From Owenia fusiformis (lineage: Eukaryota; Annelida; Polychaeta; Sabellida; Oweniidae): a stretch of 64,000 nt of DNA. The notes below the pieces were generated by a model, which ran no database searches, had not been told where the DNA came from, and saw nothing but the letters and a program-made list of their open reading frames with translations. How positions within the stretch are numbered: the stretch's first letter is position 1; each line of letters starts with the position of its first letter. Where the stretch lies: positions 29,949,986 to 30,013,985 of the forward strand of contig CAIIXF020000004.1 in assembly GCA_903813345.2 (NCBI GenBank). The letters are read 5' to 3'. A program made the translations under genes and the position numbers. Shown here piece after piece: positions 36,801 to 49,100 of the stretch.

Positions 36801-38195
36801 CAAGGAATAAGCAAGTAATTTAAGTAGGTTGGGTTCAATATATCAGGGAGATTTAACCATTTCTCGGGCTTCCTAACCAAATGGGCTGCTAATTTTTATT
36901 TTAAGCACCTGGATACGAAACGAGTGTAAACGAATGAGCTAGCAGCAGACGAGGTAGGGAAATATCAAAAATGTTGACAAACACTGTAAAACAGTGTTTT
37001 ATTTTTACTTGTAGGTCAAATACTGAACCGAAAATGAACCGAAAACGCGAACCGACAGTAGGGTAGCGATCCGAAAACCGATCCGATGGCTCTGAACCGC
37101 GGTTTTTCGGTATTTCGGTTATCCGTCCCACCCCTATTGATAACTGCCGACACAGTATCTTCAATTTTCCTTTTAATTTGCTCTAAAAATTGAATACTCT
37201 TTTAGTTAAGCCTAATATGTAAGGACATCAATGCAACACACTAAAATGTAAGCGGGCTACTGATTGTTTTTTACTTGTGCAAGGATCTTTGAGTTGCTCT
37301 TTTAGCAAGGATGCATTGAATCTTTATGTAAGTAAGGTGCTGATTGGTTCATAATTTACGGTGCTAAAATAAACTCGACGGGCGGGAAGAAGTTTCTCGA
37401 CGCGTGTAAAATAACCGTAATTAATCATTTTAACACCGAAAGTTTACGTCCGTAAAGGTTGTTTGAACACCCGTAGACTTTACTTCTTCATGGGCGTAAT
37501 TTATGCATACACCGGCGTAATTTTACGTCTGCACGGGCGTAATTTTACATCTGTACGAGCGTAATTAACGCCTACACATCCGTAAACAACGCGTGCATAC
37601 ATTGAGCGCGTAAGCCCAACCATATATATATATAAGTATAATTACCCATGACATATCAATACATCTTGTACTGCTCATTTTTTCCCGAAAGGAACACCGC
37701 AGTTTATTAAAACAAAACTCACGAAAAGTGTTTACAAAGTTACAAATGCAAGAACTGGGCGGATCCAAATCTCTTGGTTATACTAAAATTGTATTTCTTT
37801 CAGGCCAAGGCATTCTGGGAAGGGTCAAGTCTAGTTGTCGAGGCCAAGCCTGCTGATGGTAAAGGAAAGGGTTTAAAAGTGGTGCGAACAATAGATGGCG
37901 ATACGATGCAACAGGTTTGTTGTTTTGAAATAGCACGATCGAGAACTCTGAATGACGCTAGAATAATGTCTGAAATGTATACAAGTGGTTTTAGGGGCCC
38001 AAAGGTTTTTTCTCTGACCTGATATTTGCCCCCCCCCCTTGTTGGTTCCCAGATCCGCCCCTGGAATAATATTCATAATGATCAACCAGTACACTTGATG
38101 AAATATTACTTTGTGCGAAAAATATATTCATGTTATTTTTTCAGACGATGACATGCGGCGATGTGACGTGTGTACGGAACTTCAGCAAGTGTTAA
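30794..38195 (+). CDS. FABP: Fatty acid binding protein (FABP/CRABP family), complete, five exons
   Basis: Joined exons 30794-30872, 32012-32111, 32610-32682, 37804-37914 and 38145-38195 encode 137 residues. These cytosolic ten-strand beta barrels carry long-chain fatty acids between membranes and enzymes. Visible features: the N-terminal GNW (residues 9-11), the helix segment DAFLSAVG, the SPDGRPVK turn (77-84) and the C-terminal TMTCGDVTCVRNF (122-134). In most FABPs the end carries Arg-x-Tyr for the carboxylate; here it is R132-N-F134, Phe for Tyr. Introns after AVG, RPVK and TMQQ are at the usual vertebrate positions; the one after KSVK is extra. Neighbouring ACSL would consume the ligand. 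Intron 3 is 5.1 kb of repeats. Confidence 0.93.
31182..31732. mobile_element. Foldback MITE in FABP intron 1, arms about 220 bp
   Basis: Begins CTTATGTAACACCCTCTA and ends with the near-inverse. Arms share 'aagtcatggtaaagca', 'cgaagatacgttcctttatc', 'tatgtagttccggtttcaaa' and 'gggatattcacaaatcaat'. The two arms leave a centre of only about 110 bp. No coding content. Target duplication not resolved. Confidence 0.85.
32012..32111 (+). CDS. FABP: FABP exon 2
   Basis: Preceded by ttgatttatag, followed by gtacgtatt. Reads (G)VNIAKRKIASAAPLTLVISQ DGSKITIEAKSV(K). The boundary after KSVK is not an intron site in vertebrate FABPs. Confidence 0.9.
32610..32682 (+). CDS. FABP: FABP exon 3
   Basis: Preceded by ttattgtag; reads (K)NRKSTFEVGAGDFDDESPDG RPVK, phase 0 end, donor gtcggtaat. 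Its last ~15 nt (gaaggccggtcaag) recur in the intronic array that starts at the donor. Confidence 0.9.
33213..34287. mobile_element. Mariner-like non-autonomous element in the FABP array
   Basis: Left end CAGGGTGGTCAAAAGAAATT, right end the near-inverse of it, ttttttggaccaccct. A TA flanks both sides (33211-33212, 34288-34289); removing the element rebuilds an array unit. Inverted similarity continues to gttaattgaac. No transposase frame. Confidence 0.87.
34649..35275. mobile_element. TIR element with many short subterminal repeats
   Basis: Ends TTACGCGGTA and TACCGCGTAA. Between 34650 and 34890 and again at 35175-35250 lie about a dozen copies, in both directions, of a motif like cacctgcggtatatggcata. 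The central ~280 bp are free of it. No coding content; target duplication unclear. Sits in the FABP array. Confidence 0.75.
35440..37630. mobile_element. TIR element of about 2.2 kb with GTGTAGRCGTAATTACGCCC-type subterminal repeats, hosting a hAT copy
   Basis: Left block 35465-35580 and right block 37450-37605 mirror each other: 'tatgcacgcgttgtttacgg' and 'tgtgtaggcgttaattacgc' appear inverted at the right. Inside each block a ~20-bp unit recurs five or six times. Inverted similarity also includes 'gttaagaagt' against 'acttcttcatg'. The outer edges (atatggg..ccaacc) are not precisely defined. No transposase seen. The hAT element at 36006-37136 is nested in it. Confidence 0.78.
36006..37136. 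mobile_element. hAT-type non-autonomous transposon, 1,131 bp
   Basis: Ends TAGGGATGGGACGG and CCGTCCCACCCCTA with the exact 8-bp target duplication TTGATAAC at 35998-36005 and 37137-37144, the hAT length. Near both ends runs of 'ggttcggtt' / 'aaccgaa' form further inverted repeats. No transposase frame. Younger than the enclosing element. Confidence 0.92.
37804..37914 (+). CDS. FABP: FABP exon 4
   Basis: Preceded by tttctttcag, followed by gtttgttg. Reads AKAFWEGSSLVVEAKPADGK... to DGDTMQQ, 37 codons, both phases 0. Confidence 0.92.
38145..38195 (+). CDS. FABP: FABP exon 5
   Basis: Preceded by tattttttcag. Reads TMTCGDVTCVRNFSKC then TAA. TMTCGDV is the classic last FABP strand. Confidence 0.92.
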   Translation, partial: TMTCGDVTCVRNFSKC

Positions 38196-39095
38196 TGCGT
38201 CTTCGCAGACATTTATAATATGTTAACACATCTAAGGACAAGCTATTAGAAGCAAGCCACCAGACCCAGATCACTATAAGAATAACAGATCGTCGAATCA
38301 AATATTCATGGCTAATATACGAATACACCTCCACAGCAAACTGTCAAACGTAATATGATATATCATTTGAAAGACTTAATTCTGTGGTACACTCCGCTTC
38401 AAGTCTGGCAACTAGGATCTTACCGTCGATGACACCTGTTTATGCTTGGATATTTGAGAATCGCCGATCATTGAGAAACATTCAAATTTGAGGTTTTGCT
38501 CATCTAAATCTGAGGTTTTCCACATTCAAATCCGTATCTAAGGTCAGCTGATACATATTGTCTAGTTGTTTTCTATTAATTGTTTAGAAATGTCATCCTG
38601 TATGAAAATGCAAATTAGATGAAAATAATAATTATAATTCAAAGTGTGTTGTATGAATGTTCAAAAGCTTTAATACATTCTTCGTCATTTTAGTGTCAAA
38701 TGTGCACTGGCTCCCCAAGTAATAACTTAATAGGCGTATGTCACTTCCATCTAGACATAGTTTAATTTGTTAATTATCATATTAATTCTTCTTCATGTGA
38801 TATTAACGATCAGAAATGAGCCATACCCCAAAAACACATTTCTTTTCCTTATGATGTGATACCATGATTTTATAAATCAACTTATGTCGAATTGAATTAT
38901 CTTTAGAATGGTTTATCATCCACTGCACAACACAAAATTAATATTTTATTTCATTTTTAAAGAGATAACTTCGTGAAGATCATCAGAGTTTAAAGTTCAT
39001 CTAAAATTTGTTTACCAGTTTAATATAAAGAATCACTCCTTTGACAACTCGAAAATCACCTATTAAAAATATGGAAAATGTCAAAATTGCTCCTA
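38196..39095. other. FABP 3' untranslated region and spacer
   Basis: No clear AATAAA close to the stop; no exon or repeat recognised in 900 bases. Confidence 0.5.
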
Positions 39096-39331
39096 CAGTT
39101 GGGGACAAAAATAAATGACAGGTCGATTTTCGATCACCATTTCCTAATTATGGTGGTCTGAAAGCCCATAATTTCCAATATTGTCTAGATACATATCCCT
39201 TAAAATTTGTATATTTTACATTTTGTATAATCTCATCCACTGATTTATGGCCTCTTGTAAATTCTCTTATTTTAACATGGGAAATCCTCACTTCAGCAAA
39301 TCCACCTGTCATTTATTTATGTCCCCAACTG
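39096..39331. mobile_element. 236-bp Tc1/mariner-type MITE
   Basis: Ends CAGTTGGGGACAAAAATAAA and its near-inverse, inside a TA duplication (39094-39095, 39332-39333). Arms extend about 28 bp to gacaggt. Confidence 0.85.
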
Positions 39332-39333
39332 TA

Positions 39334-41382
39334 CTCATGAGTTTTACTGCCTTTCCCCCTGACGGAATATTCATATTATCGTTATATTACGATCCATGGA
39401 ATAACCTGCTCCTGATAATCACGCTGTGTATGATTCCGTAGTGGAAAATAGTGTGTATAAATAATTATGCAATTTGTATTGGCTAAAGCTTATTATTGTA
39501 CGTGTATTGAGTTCACATAGTAAGTTTATTGCGCTTTCCAAATCTGATCCATTCAGTTGCGGGGATTTAAGGATTATATAATATGGTTTAAAAGCGAGGT
39601 CATGAACGTATTCAGGTTATTTTATTTCATTAGATGAATTTTGCAAATTATTATACGAATGTATGCTCTCTAAATTCCCTTTCAACTCTACAGCCCCTCA
39701 GTTTGATAAGTTCCCATGGCAGGATATCCAAAGACCCAGACTGTTATCGTGCCGATTTCATTTTTACACATCTAAGGTCAAACAATAAAAGTAAAAGTTT
39801 AAAGATCAATTACTGAAGACCAAACTCTAAATATAAGTTACAAATATAATCGATTGCACATGTTGTGTCTGGGAGAGACTACACCAGTTACAAGTAAAAA
39901 GTAATAAAGAAAAATAGGAGAAGACAACGTGCACAACAGACTGTGAGATGGATTGTTAAAACATTTACGTGTACATATGTTTCCTACGTAAAAGGACTTG
40001 GAAACATGCAATGGTAAGTGGGGTAAGGAGCTCATGGTTCAGAAACGGATTGGTGAGCGATGCACTTTTATTGGTTATAATTGGCTGCAATCGAAGATTA
40101 TAAACGCGTTTTTATAAACAATAAATATAAATAAATTTACACGATCTAATCTATGATTCTTGCCGTGATCAATTTTTGAGATGTATCGGTCAATTCAGGT
40201 TAGCAATTGAAAACCATTCTGAATTGATACTCATAGCATCTCTCTCTGTTGCATCTCCAGAAGGATAGAGATGGAGGGGGCGTGGCTTACCACGATGATT
40301 GAAAACACATATAGCCAAATATCGTTTATCAGTTCGGTTCACCTAAAATATAAACGATAATAATAATTAAGGTTGATTAGCTTGATGAAGCCATATATGA
40401 AGCCACATGAAGCCAAACTCTGCGCAGCACATTATAGCATCCATTCAAAACATAAACAGTCTCCAGGCACTGCCAACTACAACACGCAACAAAAGGAAAA
40501 GCTCGGTCAACTTACGGGTCAATAGGTTTCGTTTACGTGTATAGCCTAATTGTATACACCTTAAGGTAATTCCTTACGTTCAGAAGTTTTAATGGAGATT
40601 GAGTTTTTCTTGTTCATGGGTAGCTGATAATCAAGGTTATTAATGCATAAGATAAACTGAAAGATGTAGAACATATACAGAATGAGAAATGTGTACCTGA
40701 AAATAGCACCAAATAGAAAATAGACTTCCAATTGGGAAGCCATTTAAATTTTCTTAACATACGGAATTGCCTTAATTTTTATATCGAAAAAGAACCTATT
40801 CAAAAGAGCCGGAAAAAGTACACGACCAACTCGAAACACGAGTTGAATTATTCAAACAGTCGAAATGATAACAAAACAACAAGACTAAAATTCGAAAATT
40901 TGAGAAATCAGCGGAGGAAACATCCGGAAAGCGAAGAAAACGATACAAAATCATAATGGTGGATTCATCTGCTGTGCTATTACATGTATTATAGAAACGG
41001 CGGTGGATCGACGTCTATATGTCTTATGTGGGACAGACGTGGGTCATATACAGTCTGAATAACATTTAGTGAGTTAGGTAAGCGTGTACGTTTGGAATTT
41101 TTATATAATCTTCATTGGACATGTTATTTTGAGGAACAAACAATTCTGCATCTTGCAGTTTTGCACAAAAAGTGCACTATTATGTCAAGCAAAGAGTATT
41201 GTTTTTGTAAAATGTTTGAAAATACTTCATATATATTTCTAAAAATATATTCTCTTCATTCTTTTTCCTGGTACATAATGCACTTTTCAAAGCTGATCAT
41301 GAAAGGTGTAAACCATATACAAAATGAGTTATGTGGTCTTAAAAATAAGACATGGCTGCAATGAGGATTCTATAAAATTGCA
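39334..41382. other. Intergenic sequence without recognised genes
   Basis: About 2 kb of AT-rich sequence. Several short frames (for example 40732-40956, Lys/Asn-rich) have no family feature, and I see no splice-flanked exon. Confidence 0.5.
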
Positions 41383-44300
41383 AATGTATAAACCTACCAA
41401 CAAATCTAAAACAATAAGCAATAAATTGAAAATGTATAAACCTAACAACAAACCTAAAACAATAAGCAATAAATTGGAAATGTATAAACCTACCAACAAA
41501 CCTAAAACAATAAGCAATAAATTGAAAATGTATAAACCTACCAACAAACCTAAAACAATAAGCAATAAATTGCAAATGTATAAACCTACCAACAAACCTA
41601 AAACAATAAGCAATAAATTGGAAATGTATAAACCTAACAACAAACCTAAAACAATAAGCAATAAATTGGAAATGTATAAACCTACCAACAAACCTAAAAC
41701 AATAAGCAATAAATTGGAAATGTATAAACCTACCAACAAACCTAAAACAATAAGCAATAAATTGCAAATGTATAAACCTAACAACAAACCTAAAACAATA
41801 AGCAATAAATTGGAAATGTATAAACCTACCAACAAACCTAAAACAATAAGCAATAAATTGCAAATGTATAAACCTAACAACAAACCTAAAACAATAAGCA
41901 ATAAATTGCAAATGTATAAACCTACCAACAAACCTAAAACAATAAGCAATAAATTGGAAATGTATAAACCTACCAACAAACCTAAAACAATGAGCAATAA
42001 ATTGGAAATGTATAAACCTACCAACAAACCTAAAACAATGAGCAATAAATTGGAAATGTATAAACCTACCAACAAACCTAAAACAATAAGCAATAAATTG
42101 CAAATGTATAAACCTAACAACAAACCTAAAACAATAAGCAATAAATTGGAAATGTATAAACCTACCAACAAACCTAAAACAATAAGCAATAAATTGCAAA
42201 TGTATAAACCTAACAACAAACCTAAAACAATAAGCAATAAATTGGAAATGTATAAACCTACCAACAAACCTAAAACAATAAGCAATAAATTGCAAATGTA
42301 TAAACCTACCAACAAACCTAAAACAATAAGCAATAAATTGGAAATGTATAAACCTACCAACAAACCTAAAACAATAAGCAATAAATTGGAAATGTATAAA
42401 CCTAACAACAAACCTAAAACAATAAGCAATAAATTGGAAATGTATAAACCTACCAACAAACCTAAAACAATAAGCAATAAATTGGAAATGTATAAACCTA
42501 CCAACAAACCTAAAACAATAAGCAATAAATTGGAAATGTATAAACCTACCAACAAACCTAAAACAATAAGCAATAAATTGGAAATGTATAAACCTAACAA
42601 CAAACCTAAAACAATAAGCAATAAATTGGAAATGTATAAACCTACCAACAAACCTAAAACAATAAGCAATAAATTGGAAATGTATAAACCTACCAACAAA
42701 CCTAAAACAATAAGCAATAAATTGGAAATGTATAAACCTACCAACAAACCTAAAACAATAAGCAATAAATTGGAAATGTATAAACCTACCAACAAACCTA
42801 AAACAATAAGCAATAAATTGGAAATGTATAAACCTAACAACAAACCTAAAACAATAAGCAATAAATTGGAAATGTATAAACCTAACAACAAACCTAAAAC
42901 AATAAGCAATAAATTGGAAATGTATAAACCTAACAACAAACCTAAAACAATAAGCAATAAATTGGAAATGTATAAACCTACAAACAAACCTAAAACAATA
43001 AGCAATAAATTGCAAATGTATAAACCTAACAACAAACCTAAAACAATAAGCAATAAATTGGAAATGTATAAACCTACCAACAAACCTAAAACAATAAGCA
43101 ATAAATTGCAAATGTATAAACCTAACAACAAACCTAAAACAATAAGCAATAAATTGGAAATGTATAAACCTACCAACAAACCTAAAACAATAAGCAATAA
43201 ATTGCAAATGTATAAACCTAACAACAAACCTAAAACAATAAGCAATAAATTGGAAATGTATAAACCTACCAACAAACCTAAAACAATAAGCAATAAATTG
43301 GAAATGTATAAACCTACCAACAAACCTAAAACAATAAGCAATAAATTGGAAATGTATAAACCTACCAACAAACCTAAAACAATGAGCAATAAATTGGAAA
43401 TGTATAAACCTACCAACAGACCTAAAACAATAAGCAATAAATTGCAAATGTATAAACCTAACAACAAACCTAAAACAATAAGCAATAAATTGGAAATGTA
43501 TAAACCTAACAACAAACCTAAAACAATAAGCAATAAATTGAAAATGTATAAACCTACCAACAAACCTAAAACAATAAGCAATAAATTGAAAATGTATAAA
43601 CCTACCAACAAACCTAAAACAATAAGCAATAAATTGGAAATGTATAAACCTAACAACAAACCTAAAACAATAAGCAATAAATTGGAAATGTATAAACCTA
43701 CCAACAAACCTAAAACAATAAGCAATAAATTGGAAATGTATAAACCTAACAACAAACCTAAAACAATAAGCAATAAATTGGAAATGTATAAACCTACCAA
43801 CAAACCTAAAACAATAAGCAATAAATTGCAAATGTATAAACCTACCAACAAACCTAAAACAATGAGCAATAAATTGGAAATGTATAAACCTACCAACAAA
43901 CCTAAAACAATAAGCAATAAATTGCAAATGTAGAAACCTAACAACAAACCTAAAACAATGAGCAATAAATTGCAAATGTATAAACCTACCAACAAACCTA
44001 AAACAATGAGCAATAAATTGGAAATGTATAAACCTACCAACAAACCTAAAACAATAAGCAATAAATTGGAAATGTATAAACCTACCAACAAACCTAAAAC
44101 AATGAGCAATAAATTGGAAATGTATAAACCTAACAACAAACCTAAAACAATAAGCAATAAATTGGAAATGTATAAACCTACCAACAAACCTAAAACAATA
44201 AGCAATAAATTGGAAATGTATAAACCTACCAACAAACCTAAAACAATAAGCAATAAATTGGAAATGTATAAACCTACCAACAAACCTAAAACAATAAGCA

Positions 44301-44940
44301 ATAAATTGCAAATGTATAAACCTACCAACAAACCTAAAACAATAAGCAATAAATTGGAAATGTATAAACCTACCAACAAACCTAAAACAATAAGCAATAA
44401 ATTGCAAATGTATAAACCTAACAACAAACCTAAAACAATGAGCAATAAATTGGAAATGTATAAACCTACCAACAAACCTAAAACAATGAGCAATAAATTG
44501 GAAATGTATAAACCTACCAACAAACCTAAAACAATAAGCAATAAATTGGAAATGTATAAACCTAACAACAAACCTAAAACAATGAGCAATAAATTGGAAA
44601 TGTATAAACCTACCAACAAACCTAAAACAATAAGCAATAAATTGGAAATGTATAAACCTAACAACAAACCTAAAACAATAAGCAATAAATTGAAAATGTA
44701 TAAACCTAACAACAAACCTAAAACAATAAGCAATAAATTGCAAATGTATAAACCTAACAACAAACCTAAAACAATAAGCAATAAATTGCAAATGTATAAA
44801 CCTACCAACAAACCTAAAACAATAAGCAATAAATTGCAAATGTATAAACCTAACAACAAACCTAAAACAATAAGCAATAAATTGGAAATGTATAAACCTA
44901 CCAACAAACCTAAAACAATAAGCAATAAATTGAAAACGTC
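41383..44940. repeat. 48-bp minisatellite, about 74 copies
   Basis: Unit atgtataaacctaccaacaa + acctaaaacaataagcaataaattggaa. Almost all variation is at three sites: acc/aac, ata/atg and gaa/caa/aaa. 48 is a multiple of three, so frames stay open on + (MYKPTNKPKTISNKLE) and in two frames on - (NLLLIVLGLLVGLYIS and QFIAYCFRFVGRFIHF). All three variable sites change the amino acid in the + frame, which argues against a coding constraint. The + strand is strongly A/C-rich. Dimers of the caa-aac and gaa-acc types repeat around 43000-43250, a sign of higher-order turnover. Confidence 0.97.
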
Positions 44941-45838
44941 AACAGTGTAGTTGTAAATGAAAAAACACAAACGCATTTTGAAAACCCTCGCATATAATTA
45001 GTTTTATTTTGGATATAACACTTTGTATATTTTGAATAATTAGATTTATCAATTTATAATTAGTTTACTTTTGTATATTTAGATAAAAAGATTTATCAAA
45101 CAAATCTTTTGTACATTTTAGATAATTAGTTCTATCAACGTGCGTTTTGAAAACAGTCTACATAACACATGTTCAAACACCCTACGCAATATACTTATGT
45201 TCTGTAATGTTTCCCTTTGTTATTTGTCATTGAGCTAATACTTGTCGAATATTGTGGAGACGTTTTGATTGGAGTATAATTTAATTTTGAGACCGTGTAG
45301 AACAAACTGACATTGATTTAAAACGGAACTAAAAACTAATGCAACATAATTATTAGTATGAGGCTCATTCTCCGCGAATTGCTAATTCTCGCAAAATAGA
45401 TCGACCCGAAAGCCTAATTTCTATTTTATTGCCATCCTCCCCAAGATGTGCCCGAGGTGCACTCACGGGGTTATAAAACTGTAGTTTATCTTGCAAGGTG
45501 CAAACTTCAATATATCTATACATGGACTTGGTACCTTCTTAAAAGACTTTACTTAATTAATTAAACTTTAATATTTCTATACATGGACTTGGCACCCTCT
45601 TAATTAATTAAACATACAGACAGGTCGAAAGTGAGTTTACAATTAACTTACATTAAAACAGTGCACACTCAATACTTTAATAACTTTATGCAATGATTTT
45701 TGTTGAAGTTGATTAATCTTCAATTTTAAATCTGGACGAAATAACATGCTCATTGTACTCATGCAGTAACTTGACACTATAAGGACTGTTCCGTTGGACA
45801 ATGTATGCATATAAATATATATATTTGTCTTGTTTCAG
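44941..45838. other. Spacer upstream of the SLC16 gene with small duplications
   Basis: Includes a two-copy repeat (atatttctatacatggacttgg type) at about 45505-45548 and 45565-45605 and degenerate 'gataattagatttatcaa' copies at 45030-45140. May be promoter or first intron of the SLC16 gene. Confidence 0.5.
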
Positions 45839-45937
45839 AGCAACAAAAATCAATTTCGCTTCGGATACGTAGCCAGATGAACATCTAATACAAGTGTCAA
45901 ATCACCCTATATGGTCGCCCGAAAGTGACGTTGCAAA
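45839..45937 (+). other. SLC16 5' untranslated exon part with two mini upstream frames
   Basis: An acceptor tgtcttgtttcag ends at 45838, so a noncoding first exon probably lies upstream. Two very short upstream frames, 45877-45888 (ATG to TAA, three codons) and 45911-45928 (ATG to TGA, five codons), precede the main ATG and could damp translation. Confidence 0.5.
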
Positions 45938-46154
45938 ATGCCTGATAAAACCAAAAATGGGAATGGGCATCTTGTCAAAGATGGAGGCTGGGGATGGATT
46001 ATTGTAGGATCATCGTTCATAATTCAAGCTCTGACAGTAGGAATCACATACACATTTGGAGTTCTATACGTAGATTTACTTGACTATTTTAAAGAGCCTA
46101 GATCTGTGACGTCATGGATTGGTTCTATACAACCATTCTTGATGTATTTCACGG
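45938..46154 (+). CDS. SLC16 exon 1
   Basis: ATG at 45938 in context gcaaaATGC; reads MPDKTKNGNGHLVKDGGWGW... to LMYFT(G). Donor gtatgttccc at 46155. The last 14 nt and donor are duplicated 62 bp downstream. Confidence 0.93.
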
Positions 46155-49100
46155 GTATGTTCCCAATTTTATGTTTATGTAGCCATCTAGAGTAATGTTA
46201 ACGATGTACAGGGTGGTCCAAAAAAGTGAACCCCTGCAACAGGCTATATTTTACTTAATACATGCATGAATTTGCTCATATTATCACATCTTGAAGAGAA
46301 AGGTCTAAACTTTTTGTTGACACCATAATTTAGTCTCAGTCTTGAATTTCGAAGAAATTACAAGACTTTAACAAACATGCCTCAAATTAGATTTTGTGCA
46401 AAATTTTACCGATGTGATTGATGGAAATTGTTGATACACATTAGTTGATCTTAAAAATGCTTTCAGTGAGATATTATAAGTTTAAACCCTACCATATGAC
46501 AAATGGGACACTATTTGAGCAGAAAACACATTTCACACTTTTATTGACCATTTTGAAGCTGTTTTAACCATTCAACAGTTTAGAGGCATGTTACCTACAC
46601 AAATGGGTAGAGGGGGGCAAAGTTACCCCCTGTGACCCAAAATCTGAGAAGCCCTTTATATAAAATCTTACAAAAATCAAAAGGAAATCTAATATTCAGT
46701 GTTTTGAGCCATATTTCATTAGAATTGGTCCATGATTAATAAAGATATTAACATTTTAAGACCATATATGGTTATGTTGAGATTTCACTGGAAGATGTTC
46801 TCGTCTTTGGAAACATTGAACATTTCTTTAGATCACAATAACTTTGCAACTAACGGAGCTATGATGCTAATTTTTACATCATATTGTGTGGGATTCATAA
46901 CCAAACAAAGTCAGAAAACATTAGGTTTCCCAGACTCCCGGCTTAAAAGCTTTCCATGGCTAGATTGTTGAAGGGTTGAATCGCAGATATTGAAGTTCAC
47001 ATTTTACCCATTTTCAGTGATGTTTGGTTATGGCTTATAATTTCTGCAAAGGACCTTATACACCCTCCATTGGGATCTCCCCATGGGAAAAAAATAATTC
47101 ATCTGATTTTTCAAAATGAGTATTCTGCTTCAATTATTACATTTATATGCACACTAGTATCTTTTTGACCTATATTCAGCACTGTATTGATGTATAGGCC
47201 ACTTATAAGGGTCATAATTCAATCATGAAGTGTAAAGGCATAGATTCCAAACCAGGAAGTATTTTTGTGTCTGTCAAAATCCATTTACATCCTACGCATC
47301 CCTGCATCTTATCCAAATATGTTACTACATAATGAAATATAATAGTATAATCTTTGGTTTTACAAACTTGTATGATATTTGATAAGTGTAAAAGTTGTTT
47401 TTGGAGCATTTTTCTATAGCCATTTTGTAGGGAAAAAAATGATGAAAAAATGAACAATCTTTTAATTTTAAGCATGACCTGAATCGATTGCAAACTTCAT
47501 ATTTGCACATTTGATGAGATAAACCATTTGTGTCGTATTGTGAAATTATTAAGTTTGCAATCGATTCAGGTCATAGTGTATTTTTGGTATTTCTGTGATA
47601 ATCAATGGAAACCAATGGCCTCTATTGGGATCTGCTGATATCCTCATGTTAAGTCAATGGTGCACAGCCCCATGTAAGTCAATACAACCTTACTGAACAA
47701 AATGATCCCTATCTCAGCTGATGTGTGTCCGAGCACTTTAATATTTTCTAAAGTATTATATGACATTTTATTCTTCATGTTACACCTACGAATGATTCAT
47801 TTTGACCATAGGGATATTTGCCAATAATTGCACCTTGTCCTTTCAATACTAAGAAAAATGTATAGTACCAACAAAAATTTTAGACCTTCCTTTACAACAT
47901 GTGAAACTATAAAAGGATTCCTGCAGGTAATAAGGGAAATATATAGCCGGTTGCAAGAGTTCACTTTTTTGGACCACCCTGTATTTCACGGGTATGTTCC
48001 CATTTTTGTGTTTTATGTAGCCATCTAGAGTAATGTTAACGAACGGGTCAATTTCCTCTATCAAAAATTATAAGATGACACAAAAATGGTAACTATCGCG
48101 ACCCTACTTGATTGAAAAGTGTTCAGAATGAGAAAGGAGATTATCGTAATTTTGATATTTTTATATTTTTATTATATAATCTTACAGGTATTGTGGTCGG
48201 ACCATTGATGAAAAGATTTGGCTGCAGAGCCGTTACTTTCGCAGGTTCCGTTCTCTCAACAATTGGCTTTCTCACTAGCGCATTGGTTAATAACATCTAT
48301 ATTCTCTACTTTACCTATGGCGTTCTGTCAGGTAAGCGTCTTGTGCTAACCCTAACCTAAACACCAATTGCATTCTCCCTGAACAACCGTTGTCTTATAT
48401 TGAATCGCATTCAATAATGTACGCATGTGCAATTGCCAATGGGTCTATTTGGCTTACTTGGTGGTTGTATTATAACTGACATATTCAATAATGTACGCAT
48501 GTGCAATTGCCAATAGGTCTATTTGGCTTACTCGGTGGTTGTATTATAACTGACATATTCAATAATGTACGCATGTGCAATTGCCAATAGGTCTATTTAG
48601 CTTACTCGGTGGTTGTATTATAACTGACATATTCAATAATGTACGCATGTGCAATTGCCAATAGGTCTATTTGGCTTACTTGGTGGTTGTATTAAAACTG
48701 ACATATTCAATAATGTACGCATGTGCAATTGCCAATAGGTCTATTTGGCTTACTCGGTGGTTGTATTATAACTGACATATTCAATAATGTACGCATGTGC
48801 AATTGCCAATAGGTCTATTTGGCTTACTTGGTGGTTGTATTATAACTGACATATTCAATAATGTACGCATGTGCAATTGCCAATAGGTCTATTTGGCTTA
48901 CTTGATGGTTGTATTATAACTGACATATTCAATAATGTACGCATGTGCAATTGCCAATAGGTCTATTTGGCTTACTCGGTGGTTGTATTATAACTGACAT
49001 GTTCAATAATGTACGCATGTGCAATTGCCAATGGGTCTATTTGGCTTACTTGATGGTTGTATTATAACTGACATATTCAATAATGTACGCATGTGCAATT

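Noticed and set aside
41324-44976. Long frames (up to 1,215 codons), including a leucine-rich membrane-like repeat protein, in the 48-bp array
   Set aside because: Same cause. Three frames are open at once and all variable sites alter the amino acid in the + frame.
46732-46971. Frame inside the 1.77-kb mariner-like element as a transposase
   Set aside because: No catalytic Asp blocks or other transposase likeness.
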